Of a DNA stretch of 64,000 nucleotides, positions 44,866-55,349 are shown in pieces. A program made the translations under genes and the position numbers. Source of the DNA: Dioscorea cayenensis subsp. rotundata (taxonomy: Eukaryota > Streptophyta > Magnoliopsida > Dioscoreales > Dioscoreaceae); NCBI RefSeq assembly GCF_009730915.1, contig NC_052488.1:23411868-23475867 (forward strand), in the 5' to 3' direction. The notes beneath the pieces were generated by a model, which ran no database searches, was not told the DNA's origin, and was given only the letters and a program-made list of their open reading frames with translations. Position 1 is the stretch's first letter. Each line of letters opens with the position of its first letter.

Positions 44866-46396
44866 GGAAACTGGTGGACTAGAAGATCTTCAAATTGTTA
44901 AGTTAATCTTATATATGTTTGAGGGGATGACTGGTTTAGCTACCAATTTCTCTAAAACATGCCTTTATTCTTCGGATCTGGGGAAACTCCCGGAGGTGGA
45001 GGCGGCAGATACACTTAATTGTGAAAGGAGTTTGCTTCCAGTTACGTATCTTGGTATCCTTATTTCTGGAAGAAGACCAAGGAAGCAAGATTGGGAGGGC
45101 CTCATCTCTACGATTAGAAAGAGGCTGGCTTCGTGGAAAGTCAGACATGTTTCTCTGGGGGGTAGACTCGCATTGATTAACGTAGTGCTTACTGCGATAC
45201 CTACGTACTGGATGTCCCTGTTTCGTTTACCTTGTTGGGTCATCAAGGAAATTAACCGGATTAGACGTGACTTTTTATAGTCTGGGACGGATTTGATTCA
45301 TCCGCGCTGCAGACTCATAAATTGGCATAATATTTGTCGTGAACGCGACCAAGGGGGTTGGGGCATTTTGGACCTACATAATTTCAATCAGGCATTAGTG
45401 GGGAAATGGTGGTGGAGATTTATGTCGGACCGCTCATTTTGTGGTGCCGAGGTAATTAAGTTCAACTATGATATGGACCATTGGAATATGTTCCCTAGGC
45501 AATCAGGGAGAATTTCCTTTTTCTAGAAAGGGGTGTTAAATTGTCTTCTGGCTTTTCGAAGTTGCATTGTGTATGGCATTAACTCTCGGAGGGAGACGTT
45601 ATTTTGGAAAGATAGCTGGTTAAGTGGCAGAGCACCGATGTGTATTTGGAAGGAGGAATTTGGTAGATCTTTGGAACCGAATGGCACTGTTAGTGACCTG
45701 TTTTTTCTTTTGTCACGGTCCCCATTCATGGAGTAGACGGAAGTGAAGACTTTTTTGGAACAGAGGCAAGTGCAGGAGGGGGTGATCGAAGATTCTAAAA
45801 GGTGGCGTCTTACTAGGAATGGGGTGTTCACAGTGAAATCATTCTACACATTCCTGAATGATGGTGGACTGCGGTGCCCTTTAGCGAAATTTTTTTGGAA
45901 AAGTACTTGCCCGAAGAAAATAAACATTTTTAATTGGCTAGCTTGGAAAAACAGGATTCTAACCTTGGAGAACTTAGAAATCAGAAGATGTAACCGGCTA
46001 CCGACGGCGACCTGTGTCTTGTGCAATGCGGCGACTGAGACGGTGGATCATCTCTTCTTGCAGTGCCCGTTGGCAAAGCATGTGTGGAGATACTTCAATC
46101 GTATGCTCGGTCTCCCGGATCTACTAGATTGACTTCATCTGGTTTGGGGGGCTTGGAGATTATCTATCAGAGCCTGTAGAGAGTTCGGGGTCTTAGTGGT
46201 GAAAGCGATTGTGTGGAATCTTTGGCTTGCTAGGAATGACTGCATGTTTAATGATATTATGGTGTCTGTTCATGCTTTAATTGTGAAGATTGATCGAATA
46301 TTATTATCCTGGTTTTCTACAATTAATGACAGATCGAGAGCAAAGATGGAGGAGCATTCTACTACCATCAGGCGTAGTCTGGAGTTTCTGAGCTAG
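44866..46396 (+). pseudogene. LINE-3 ORF2 fragment
   Basis: It begins after the catalytic YADD motif and carries the RT thumb (LISGRRPRKQDWEGL, GGRLALINVVL, PTYWMSLFRLP, GGWGILDLHNFNQALVGKWW) and then the zinc-finger region (STCPKKINIFNWLAWKNRI, CVLCNAATETVDHLFLQC), ending in WLARNDCMFN. In-frame stops occur near 45278, 45524, 45735 and 46130, but almost no frameshifts: the frame is nearly continuous. This copy still holds the zf-RVT part that LINE-1 has lost. Confidence 0.87.
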
Positions 46397-46608
46397 ACGG
46401 GGGAGGAGCAGGTTGTAGCATCCATTCCGGATGCAGGGCTCTCTTCGCACACTAACTAGTCGGCTGAGTTCCTAGGGGAGGGTTGAGGCGGTTGGTTTGC
46501 CTCGTTTTGTGTTTTTTCATGTTGGTTTGTAGCTGTTTTGTTCCACTTCTTGTGGTTGGGATTTGTATGTTGTTTTTGTTTTAATTGACGTGGTTTATCC
46601 ACTTTTTC
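44866..46608 (+). mobile_element. LINE-3: 5'-truncated LINE, C-terminal part of ORF2 only
   Basis: 1.74 kb flanked by the 9-bp duplication AAACTATGG (44857-44865, 46609-46617). The empty site is seen in the paralogous segment near 52389 (ATAAACTATGATAAATATG). The 3' end reads GTGGTTTATCCACTTTTT. Same subfamily as LINE-1 by protein similarity. Confidence 0.9.
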
Positions 46609-46617
46609 AAACTATGG

Positions 46618-48150
46618 TAAATATGATGAGACCATAAGCTATGGTAAATATGATGCGATAAAATTACTATGCTACTTCTAGTGCTTCATATGTTTGTATG
46701 TTATGTTTTTATGTCTATACAAGTTTTTATTTTGTTCCACATATCATATAAAATTTTAAATTTGTATTTATTAAAAAGATTTTATTTTTAATAAAGTTAA
46801 AAAAGTTTTATTGGTCATCATTTCAAAAATAATTATTATTATCAGCATCATTATTTTATTTTTAAATTTCCTTTATTGTGTATATATATACTTGCAAATT
46901 TTTTGCCATCTCAGAGTATTGTGTCTCATTACAATTCGCATTACAGAGCAAACATCACTTTATTCCACTCGGTCAAAATCCTTAAAAGCTGATCACTTTG
47001 AAGGGTAACCAATTTGACGTCGACAAGAGTACCAAGTACCAAGTACCAACCATTTGTATAGATAATATTATAAATTAGAACCGACCATAGCCTATTTGCA
47101 CGATGTCTACCATGTGAGAAGAGACTTTGACAAGGCTAAATACTTGGCAAAAAGATTTTTACCTACGAAAACTAATGCAATATTAATTTAGTGGGTTCAC
47201 AGCTGTGGAGTCCTTTACCTTTGTGGTGATATTTGGTTGTTTATCTACTTTTAATAGGGTGGACAAAATCATTCATTGAAACCAAGATAATTCCAGTGAT
47301 ACTCAACGGTTTTAGGGTCAATCGAGATCAGGCCTCTGTGACAGGCTGTTCGTTTCGGAGAGAACCCGGGATCGAACCTCACGTCTCTACTCAAACGCGA
47401 GAGCACACGCATCGCCTCTACAGGTTCGGTCATTGTCGCCTTTCTATAAAGAAAAAGTTCCATATTGTAAAAAGAAAAAAAATCTCTAGACTTTTCACTT
47501 TGCGGACAAGAAATAAAATTTTCTATTAATCTTGTTTGTGTGGGTTTATTTGTTTCGAAAAAAAAAATTACTTTTTATTAAATTTATTTATGAAGAATAT
47601 CTTTTAGATCATTATTAGTATTGAATATGCTTATCGCAATATAAATTATTGGCAACTATTATATGGTCCTCCCACATTTAAAACCTACCATAGATAGTAC
47701 TCCTATAGTTACTTTTTTTACTTGCTCTATTTTAAAATTTTATTTGGTTATTTATATATTTTTATTTATAAAATTTATGAAACATTAAATAGTTTTTTTT
47801 TTTCTAACTTTATCTTATATCTTTAATATACTTCTATGTATTTAATATTTTTTAGAAAATTAAAACACAACGTTAAGAGAATAAAATATATAATTAAATT
47901 ATAAAAAATTAATGAAATTTTGATGGTGTTTTAAACGGGGTAATTTTGAAAAATTGATACAATTTTTTATAGATTGCAGATAATAACTAATTTCAACTAA
48001 CTTTTTTTTTTTAATAGGAGTCAATTGATTAAGGTGCATGGGCATGTAATTTAAATAGAACCAGATGTAATAATATGGTTATGTGCAATGATAATATTCA
48101 AATCCCACATCAATAATTTCCTCACATTAGAAACCCATAGTGATGCTTTC
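46618..48150. other. Duplicated lectin-upstream spacer (paralogue of about 52.4-54.5 kb)
   Basis: Colinear with 52390-54540 except for inserts on either side: the SINE here, the MITE end and Copia-3 there. Landmarks are TGCTACTTCTAGTGC, GCCATCTCAGAGTATTGTGTC, ACCATTTGTATAGATAATAT and the run near 47560-48060. No gene seen. Confidence 0.7.
47296..47457 (-). mobile_element. SINE-like insertion with a tRNA-type B box
   Basis: The 162-bp insert is flanked by TTCCA (47291-47295, 47458-47462). The paralogous segment shows the empty site near 53953 (GATAGTTCCATGTCGG). On the minus strand it carries GGTTCGATCCC (47371-47381), a pol III B box, about 50 bases after an A-box-like TGACCGAACCTGTAGAGG. 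It has no open frame of note. Confidence 0.75.
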
Positions 48151-48257
48151 TTTCATCCTTCAGAAAGATCGCAACCTCGCCGTGTATGGCCCGGAAACCA
48201 GCTTCAACCAAAACTAGCTAGGCAGGCTCTGATGGTCTCCTCATTGACAGTAATGAC
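48151..48257 (+). pseudogene. Lectin relic (third sugar site only)
   Basis: 107 bp nearly identical to 58183-58289 in the 57.8-kb lectin, including the codons for LQKDRNLAVYGP and GSDGLLIDSN-like sequence. The 5' two thirds and the C-terminus are missing. It continues after about 50 bp into sequence matching 59310-59966, so it is the remnant of a copy of the 57.8-60 kb segment with an internal deletion. Confidence 0.88.
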
Positions 48258-48317
48258 AGTAAAGATTATTCTGATCTTTTTGTTGTTATGTACGATTTAT
48301 AAAAACGTGTATCTTCT

Positions 48318-49090
48318 TCGATGTTTAGTTTTGATTGTTCCAATTTATTGATCTTTGACATTGATGCATCCAATAAGAGATTCATAGCTCTAAAAGACCA
48401 GTCTAGGTTGGGCACATAAACTCCCTTTAAATTAGGAGATGTGGATGTGAGACTTAAACGCGACTTGGAAAGCACCTCCAGAAATTAAGTTCTATTCTTA
48501 TCTATTCACCCATACATAAAAAAATTGGATCAAGTGTGATAAAGCATAAACTTCTGGAGGTATCGGCACTCGGGATCCAAACCAGCTTCAACCTTAATTA
48601 ATTGCCTCAGCTGAAGCCATCCCGGGCTGCAGGATCCCACTGTAGTGGGAATTTTCAAAATGTACAGTGTTTTAATTGTGGTAGATTTGACTGAAATTGC
48701 TGTTGAACTTGTCTCTGATAATTTCCTCTGCCTTCACCAACACCCACTCCACGGGCTGGGGTTGAGATCAACTTTGCATCCAAAAACCACTCCACCGATC
48801 ACCACAACTTGAAGCTCTCCTGCTGCTGTACCAATTACAGTATCTCTTTCAATCAAACACTTCACCTCCCCATAAATCCACCTTCCATTAAAAATTCTAA
48901 AAAAAAGAAAGAATGGAAAAACACTCCAATTCTCCACGAGATCCAAATTATCCGATCATCGATCCAACCAAACTTTTTTTTTTTGGAAACATTCCAAATA
49001 AAGACAATATATATAGAGGTGTCATGGGCTTGTTTTTAGGATTATGCGAATCATGGGTCTGAACCTAGGAAATGACAACATTTGTGACTA
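48318..49090. repeat. Segment duplicated at 59316-59966
   Basis: Colinear similarity from GATTGTTCCAATTTATTGATC to CATGGGTCTGAACC-type sequence. The 48-kb copy has an extra stretch near 48640-48740. On the minus strand both copies keep open frames (LKGVY.NLDWSFRAMN.LLDA; GELQVV.IGGVVFGCKV), which I cannot assign to a family. Confidence 0.8.
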
Positions 49091-50309
49091 TGTCTGCTTA
49101 TGTGAAATCAAAATATTCTGATCAGGGCAGATCCAGATGATCCGAATTATTGTATGGATAAGAAATGACAACTATTTTTATTTTTTCAATATGGATGAAA
49201 CACCTTCATTAATAAAGAAAGATATAACACACTAGAATTTGCGAACAAAACTAACAACCGACAAATAAACCACTAGATGTGGTAAAAAAAAAACCCAAAA
49301 GCCGAAATAGCCGGCATGAAAAAATGATTAAATGTTTATATATACAAGGCTGGTTTTAATAAAAATGAGTTCTCAGAAGAAGTCTTAACAAAAATATTAT
49401 TTTTATTAAATAAAAAATTATATAATAAAAAAACAACTATAGCTCTATGTGGTCGGCATATAGGAGTCCAAAGGGGTCATCCTAGGTATAGCCCTATAAT
49501 GTTTGTACCAAAGGACGACATTATAATATATAATAAATTGTTAAGTACATCAATATATCATCATATCTACTCCTTCTGTTTTTTTTTATTTGTTAGATTT
49601 ATTTATTTCACACACATTAAGAATATCAGTTAAATTTAGATAATAATTTAAATTTTATAAAATATTTTATTATGTTTTAAAAATACCGATATTTAAACTC
49701 TACTAAGTGGAGTATATGATTTAATACTTAGTTGATTGTGATTTATTAAAAATTATATAAATATATTAATTTAAAAAATAAATTTTAAAAAAATTATTTA
49801 ATATTACACAAAATTTCTAATATGATAAGTAAAAAAAATAAATAAATAAAGAATAGTTTCAAAACATGATAAGTAAAAAAAAACTTTTTAATTAATGAAA
49901 TCTCAATTTATTTAATTATGAATATACAATTTATTTAATTATGGATATAATTTTCCTTATGCAGAATAACATCAAGAGTTAAGCCAATAAAAACCATAAC
50001 TTTAATAAAAAGCTCAAGTAGACAGGTGGCCATTATTCTTATCTATTTGTTGTTATGTACGATTTTATTCAATTCAAAATTTTAGTATAAAACATAAGTA
50101 GGATGTTGCCATTATTCTTTCTTTTTTTTTGTCTGGCATTTTATTTTAAAAGGATCTTTTTAAGGGAATTATTTTCCAAATTAATTGAGTTATAGTTTTA
50201 ACTTTTAAAATTCATAAATAAATATTTTAAAATATAAAAATCTGTAGCATGCAACCTTGAAGGAGAACGGTTACTATAGTGATTTTTTTATAGTTATGTA
50301 AAGATTAGC

Positions 50310-50341
<32 letters not shown>

Positions 50342-50400
50342 GGATGATCATGCTGCTGTTGCTGATGTTAATGTTGTTGTCGTGGGTTCTGTAAACCAAC
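49091..50400. other. AT-rich spacer with a minus-strand LINE tail
   Basis: Near 49180-49290 the minus strand ends with GAAGGTGTTTCATCCATATT followed by A-rich sequence, like other LINE 3' ends here. The (ATT)n run at 50308-50341 lies in the 3' flank of the next lectin. No gene seen. Confidence 0.4.
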
Positions 50401-50627
50401 AAAAAAAACATGTGGACCTGCGTTACGAAGTTCGAAGCAAAAGGAGGCCTTCGTGCTCCTGGCAACAGTAGAAACTGAAGTAGCCGGCTACTTCATATAT
50501 AAATATATATATATATGAAGTAGGGCACGGCTAATTATTACAAATTATTGACTTGCGCAAGCATGAACTAGGATATGGAATGCGCTTATTATATATATAG
50601 ATATTGTTCATTAATTAAGCTTCAGCA

Positions 50628-51113
50628 TCACTTATTGATGACCATGGCAACCCCTGCAGCCTCGGCTTCATTTGTAGTTTGATCAGCAGACGGAAGACGA
50701 AAGGATGGCAAGTTAGTTCGGGCATCCCATCTTCCGCGGCCATACACGACGACGTTACCATCATCATGAAGAACGAGAACATGGTTGCCTTGTCCCCCGC
50801 TTTTGTTGTTAGACCACAGGGCATTGCCGTCGGAACTGTGAATGACCAAATTGTTGTTCGTCGCGAAAGTGACGTAGCAGTTTGTGGCCATGCCACTAGT
50901 GTTGGAGGACCAGATGGGGTCGCAAACATTATACAACACCAAGTCGCAGTCAGTCTGCATAACTAAAGTGTAGTTCCCATTAATCAGGGATCTCCCTGGC
51001 CCGAGTACTTCACCAGGGTAAAGTGTGTCGTCGGCAATAGAGCAAAGAGGAGCCACCACAAGGAGCAGTGTGAGGGCGAGGGAGAGGGAAGCAAATGCTC
51101 TTGGGATAGCCAT
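50628..51113 (-). CDS. GNA-type lectin-like protein with degenerate mannose sites
   Basis: 161 residues, no introns. Signal peptide 1-25 (MAIPRAFASLSLALTLLLVV...SIA), then a B-type lectin domain. The three sugar motifs are altered: QTDCDLVLY (Asn to Asp), TNNNLVIH (Gln lost, Asp to Asn, Tyr to His) and HDDGNVVVY (Gln to His). The fold residues (WSSNTSG, GNHVLVLHDDGN) remain, as do the two conserved Cys, with an extra Cys eight residues after the first (YNVC). The C-terminal propeptide is shorter and lacks the TIFG..PAN block. So the fold is kept while mannose binding is probably weak or lost; a changed ligand or storage role is possible. It is the intact twin of the 41.5-kb pseudogene. Confidence 0.88.
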   Translation of the reverse strand: MAIPRAFASLSLALTLLLVVAPLCSIADDTLYPGEVLGPGRSLINGNYTLVMQTDCDLVLYNVCDPIWSSNTSGMATNCYVTFATNNNLVIHSSDGNALWSNNKSGGQGNHVLVLHDDGNVVVYGRGRWDARTNLPSFRLPSADQTTNEAEAAGVAMVINK

Positions 51114-51154
51114 AGTGCAGTAGACTGGAGCGCATTGCCTTTCCCTTTGGCCTC

Positions 51155-51162
51155 TATTTATA
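51155..51162 (-). promoter_or_regulatory. TATA box of the 50.6-kb lectin
   Basis: TATAAATA on the minus strand, 42 bp before the ATG; deleted in the 41.5-kb twin. Confidence 0.75.
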
Positions 51163-51310
51163 GATAGACACTCAAGATGAGAACTTTTTGGCTTTATTTA
51201 ACGAACTTATATTTTACTTTTCTTAATTGGTGGTAGGTAGTGTTTATATATTAACCCTGAGGTTATCGGATGTAAATTTTACTCAAGAGTAAAAATGCTT
51301 AAAAGTTTAT

Positions 51311-51316
51311 CACATG
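51311..51316. promoter_or_regulatory. CACATG element upstream of the 50.6-kb lectin
   Basis: 198 bp before the ATG, in the context AAAAGTTTATCACATGAAGA; the counterpart of the G-boxes at 27251 and 36443. Confidence 0.4.
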
Positions 51317-52756
51317 AAGAGTAATTAAGTTCACATCGTTGATCATATACCAATTATCACCTACCTTTTTAATTACCCCAAAATATCCTACCCTTTCTGA
51401 AAAGTAAGGGGAAACATTACAAACTCTTACTCACACATTATTCTTACATAGTAGATCTCAAACTCTTACTCACACCTTGTTCTTATATAGCAGATCTGGT
51501 AATGAGACTGATATTTTTTTATAAGTGGTCATTTTTTTTTTACTTTTTTACTGATTATATAAAAATATATCATTTATGGTCCTGTCACATTTATTGCATC
51601 CGATAATGAAAAGACCAATTATGATGAATGGATGTGGTCCACACATTTACTGTGTATGACAATAAGACAGTTTTGATGAGTGGATGTGATTTTTTGTTTT
51701 CTTTTTATTAACTACATATAGTGTAAAATATTTTTAAATATTTTACTATGTACTGAAGTTTTTATCCAAAATTATATATGTCTGTCACATTTATTGGAGA
51801 ATGTTATTTCTTATTTTAGATTGATTTTATATAAATACATTTATATATAGGTTATTGGTTCTAGATCTTGAGTCTATAACAATCACATTAATTGAACCTC
51901 GAAATACGGATAAACAACTATGAAATCCTTGAGTTGCATTTATAGACATATTATTAACATTTATCACAAGCTAAATTAGATAATAAATAAGCATCAATAA
52001 TGGCATAGATACAAAGAATTAATTCTTCTCTTAGTGTCATGGGCATATATTATTATGAATAAAAATTAAGTAGAATTAATGCTTTTAAAATATTGTACAT
52101 TGTATATAGTCAATAAAAAAATGGCACCCACTCATTAAATCTCGCTCTCATTGTCAGATGCCGTAAATGTAAAGTGATCATAAGTGATATGTTTTATATA
52201 TAGTCAATAAAAAAGTAAAAACAAAAAAAACAAAATACATCAACTCATCAAAACTATCCGTTTTGTTGTCAGATGCATCAAATGTGAGGGGACCATAACT
52301 GGTACGTTCTATATATGGTTAATAAAAAGTAAAAAAAAAAATTACTATCCAGCTTATTGTCAGATACGATAAATATAATGGGACCATAAACTATGATAAA
52401 TATGATACGATAAAACTATGCTACTTCTAGTGCATCATATGTTTGTTTGTTATGTTTTTATATCTATACAAGTTTTTTTTTTTATTTTGTTCCACATATC
52501 ATATAAAATTTGTATTTATTAAAAAGATTTTTTTGGATAAAGTTAAAAAGATTTTATTGGTCATCATTTCAAAAAATAATTATTATTATCAGCATCATTA
52601 TTTTATTTTTAAATTTCTTTTATTGTGCATGTATATATATACTTGCAAACTTTTTGCCATCTCAGAGTATTGTGTCACAACACAATTCACATTATAGAGC
52701 AACATCACTTTATTCCACTCTACTAAAATCTTTGACAGCTGATTACTTTGAGAGGT
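51317..52756. other. Lectin-upstream spacer with flank modules
   Basis: Two direct units of the 54-58 bp module at 51579-51690, a copy of the 44312-type repeat at about 51815-52110, and inverted module units at about 52130-52390. No gene. Confidence 0.6.
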
Positions 52757-52935
52757 CGTTTGGTTCGTGGTAATGAAATATTACTAAATAATGAGATTAC
52801 CATGGTAATATGAGTGAGAATGTTATATCGTTGGGAATATTGCGGTAATTTAATATAATTATATTTGGTTGGGAACTCTTATTACCGAGAATAGTTTATT
52901 ACCGTGTTTGGTTATTATGGTAATCAATTTGTTAA
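52757..52935. mobile_element. Small DNA-transposon (MITE-like) sequence
   Basis: Not present at the matching place in the 47-kb paralogue. GGTCGTTTGGTTCGTGGTAA at the left and GTGTTTGGTTATTATGGTAA at the right carry the GTTTGGTT words typical of plant MITEs, with GGTAAT repeated inside. The ends are not a clean inverted pair, so the class is open. Confidence 0.4.
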
Positions 52936-52975
52936 TGTTGTGTATGGCTCATATATACACAAGTAAACGAGCAGA

Positions 52976-53698
52976 TGTGGGAACGGAGTGGAGTGGTGTG
53001 GCAACATCTTTCATATTGTGGGAGCATCAGTTTAATAGGTTGGGGTGCGGGGGAAACGCCCCCGCGGTAGGATACAAGGGGAATTTGTATCTTGTTAAGA
53101 TTATGATTTGATAATTTTGTAATTTGTATCCGGATAGAATTTGTATCCGGATAGGTTTAGAATCTGGATATGTTTATGATCCAGATAGAGTTAGGATCCA
53201 AATAGGTATGTATTTGAATAAATTTAGGTTTTTACCTATAAATATTTGTAACTCTAGTCTTTTGTCTTAACCGTGACAAGAGACAAGTAAATAAGAGGAT
53301 TACGGCTGCTCCACTCCCGAGGACGTAGGCACATTGTCGAATCTCGTAAATCTTATGTGTGTGTTTTTATTATCTTATTGCTATCTTGATTTCTCCTGGG
53401 GATCCTCTATTTTTGGTAACAAGTGGTATCAGAGCCAGGTTTTTCACTGGCAGGATGAACTCTGTTAAAAAATTCGATGTGAAAGGTTAAATGGAATTGG
53501 GAATTTCGGATTATGGCAGCGGAGGGTAAAGACTTTGCTAGTGCATCAGGGGATGTTGAAAGCATTGGAAGAGAGAAAGCCTCAAGGTTTGGAAGACCAA
53601 GTTTGGTTGGATTTACAAACAAGAGCGGCGGCAATTATTCGGTTGTGTTTGGCGGATAATGTTATGTATCACATCATGGATCTCTCCTCTCCGATGAA
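52976..53698 (+). mobile_element. Copia-3: truncated Ty1/copia (LTR, primer site, start of gag)
   Basis: A probable LTR (TGTGGGAACGG from about 52976 to ...GGTAACA at 53421) is followed by the primer-binding site TGGTATCAGAGCC (53424-53436) and the first 80 codons of a copia gag. Host sequence resumes at about 53699 (ACCATTTGTATAGATAATAT). The right LTR and pol are missing. Its LTR is unlike those of Copia-1 and Copia-2. Left boundary approximate. Confidence 0.75.
53455..53695 (+). pseudogene. Copia-3 gag fragment
   Basis: ATG at 53455, stop after 11 codons (KKFDVKG-stop), then readable gag in other frames: VHQGMLKALEERKPQGL and AAAIIRLCLADNVMYHIMD, the conserved start of copia Gag. Broken by at least two frame changes. 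Confidence 0.75.
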
Positions 53699-54544
53699 GA
53701 ATAACCATTTGTATAGATAATATTATAAATTAGAACTGAACCTAGCCTATTTACACAATGTCTACCACGTGAAAAATCCATGTGAGAGGAGGCTTTGGCA
53801 AGGCTTAGTCCTTGGCAAAGTAATTTTTACCTGCAAAAACTAGTGCAATCATTGTGGGTTTTCAACTGTAGAGTCCTTTACCTTGTGATGATATTTAGTT
53901 ATTTATTTATTTTTAATAGAGTGGATAAAATCATTCATCGAAACCAAGATAGTTCCATGTCGGAAAAAAATAAAAAATAAAATAAAATAAAATCTCTCGA
54001 CTTCTCACTTGCGAGACATGAAATAAAAATTTCTATTAATCTTTGTGTGGGTTTTCCATTTCTTAAAAAAAATTACTTTTTATTAAATTTATTTAATGAA
54101 AAATAACTTTTAGAGCGTTATTAGTATTGAATATGTCCACCGCAATATAAATTATGGCCAACTACTATATGGTCATCTCACATTTAAAACGTACTGTAAT
54201 TAGTACTCCTATAGGTATTTTTTTACTTGCTCTACCCATTTTTATGTTTCTATTTACAAAATTCATGAAACATTAAATAGTTTTTTCCTTCTAACTTTCT
54301 CCTTTATTTTTAATATACATCTATATTTTTCAATACTTTTGAGAAAACTAAAATGTTAAGAGAAAATAAAAGATAAAATTAAATTATAAAAAAATTAATG
54401 AAATTTTGATGGAGTAAATTGGTTAAGCTGGACATGTAATTTAAATAAAACGTGGTGGAAAGATACTGTTTTGTGCAATGACATATAGCCCTTATATTCA
54501 AAACCTACATCAATGCTTTCCTCACATTCAATGCTTTCTTATTG

Positions 54545-54714
54545 AATGTTTTTTTTATTATAAAAATTTTGTTATATAATTATATAACAAAATTTTAACT
54601 CTCAGAAAACTTAGTAATTATATTACTTTAATGTTTTTTTTATTATAAAAATTTTGTTATATAATTATATAAAAAAATTTTAATTCTCAAAAAACTTAGT
54701 AATTATATTACTTT
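54545..54714. repeat. 85-bp tandem duplication containing a 34-bp palindrome
   Basis: Copies at 54545-54629 and 54630-54714. In the first, 54564-54597 is a perfect palindrome (arms AAAATTTTGTTATAT around AATT). The second copy carries one change that spoils it. Confidence 0.9.
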
Positions 54715-54829
54715 AATCGCAACTAGGCTCGCTAAGAATTAGTTGTTTCATTAGTGGTAGGTAGCATTTGTGAATCTAGAGATTTATTAAATTTGAATTT
54801 AATTTACACTCAAATTAGGTGTCTAATAA

Positions 54830-54831
<2 letters not shown>

Positions 54832-54882
<51 letters not shown>

Positions 54883-54924
54883 AATTAGGTGTCTCATAAC
54901 TTTTATATATATATATATATATAT
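54832..54924. repeat. Two (TA)n runs separated by a duplicated 20-mer
   Basis: TA runs at 54832-54880 and 54904-54924; the word CAAATTAGGTGTCT precedes each. Confidence 0.9.
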
Positions 54925-55349
54925 CAAAGTAAGAAAGTCTCTTGCCATGTGTCAACCTCTCATTAAAAATTTTTCAGCCAAAATTTATATAATATTATAA
55001 AAATATAAAAATATTTATAATTATCTTTAATTTTGTACCAAAATTTTAAAAATATTTATAATTCAGAAATGCGTTGATAATTTTAAAAATTAATGAGATT
55101 TTGATATAAAAATATCGTTGAAATATTAACTTCAATTAATTATAGATTATTAGAAAGGTTGCATTGTATAATATTTAAAATTTAGATTAAATGTGTTTTA
55201 AAAAGTTTGAGTAACAATATATTTGATTAAGTTTAAACATTATTATGAAAATCATGATAATTATGTCGAGTTCGATACATAACTCGGGCAAAACACTAGT
55301 ATCATAAAAGTAATTAAGCTGATGATATCATGATATCAAACATTGTTAT

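Larger units (their letters stand above)
53699..55344. other. Duplicated spacer, then AT-rich sequence
   Basis: 53699-54480 pairs with 47052-48080. Beyond it the sequence is AT-rich with the tandem repeat and microsatellites listed next. No gene. Confidence 0.55.

Noticed and set aside
47371..47381. A tRNA gene
   Set aside because: B box present, but no acceptor stem or anticodon arm can be formed around it; fits a SINE better.
48734..48946. Minus-strand frame with GELQVV.IGGVVFGCKV as an AT-hook (PPC domain) protein
   Set aside because: Only a loose hydrophobic pattern agrees; no AT hook and no further domain sequence. Left unassigned.
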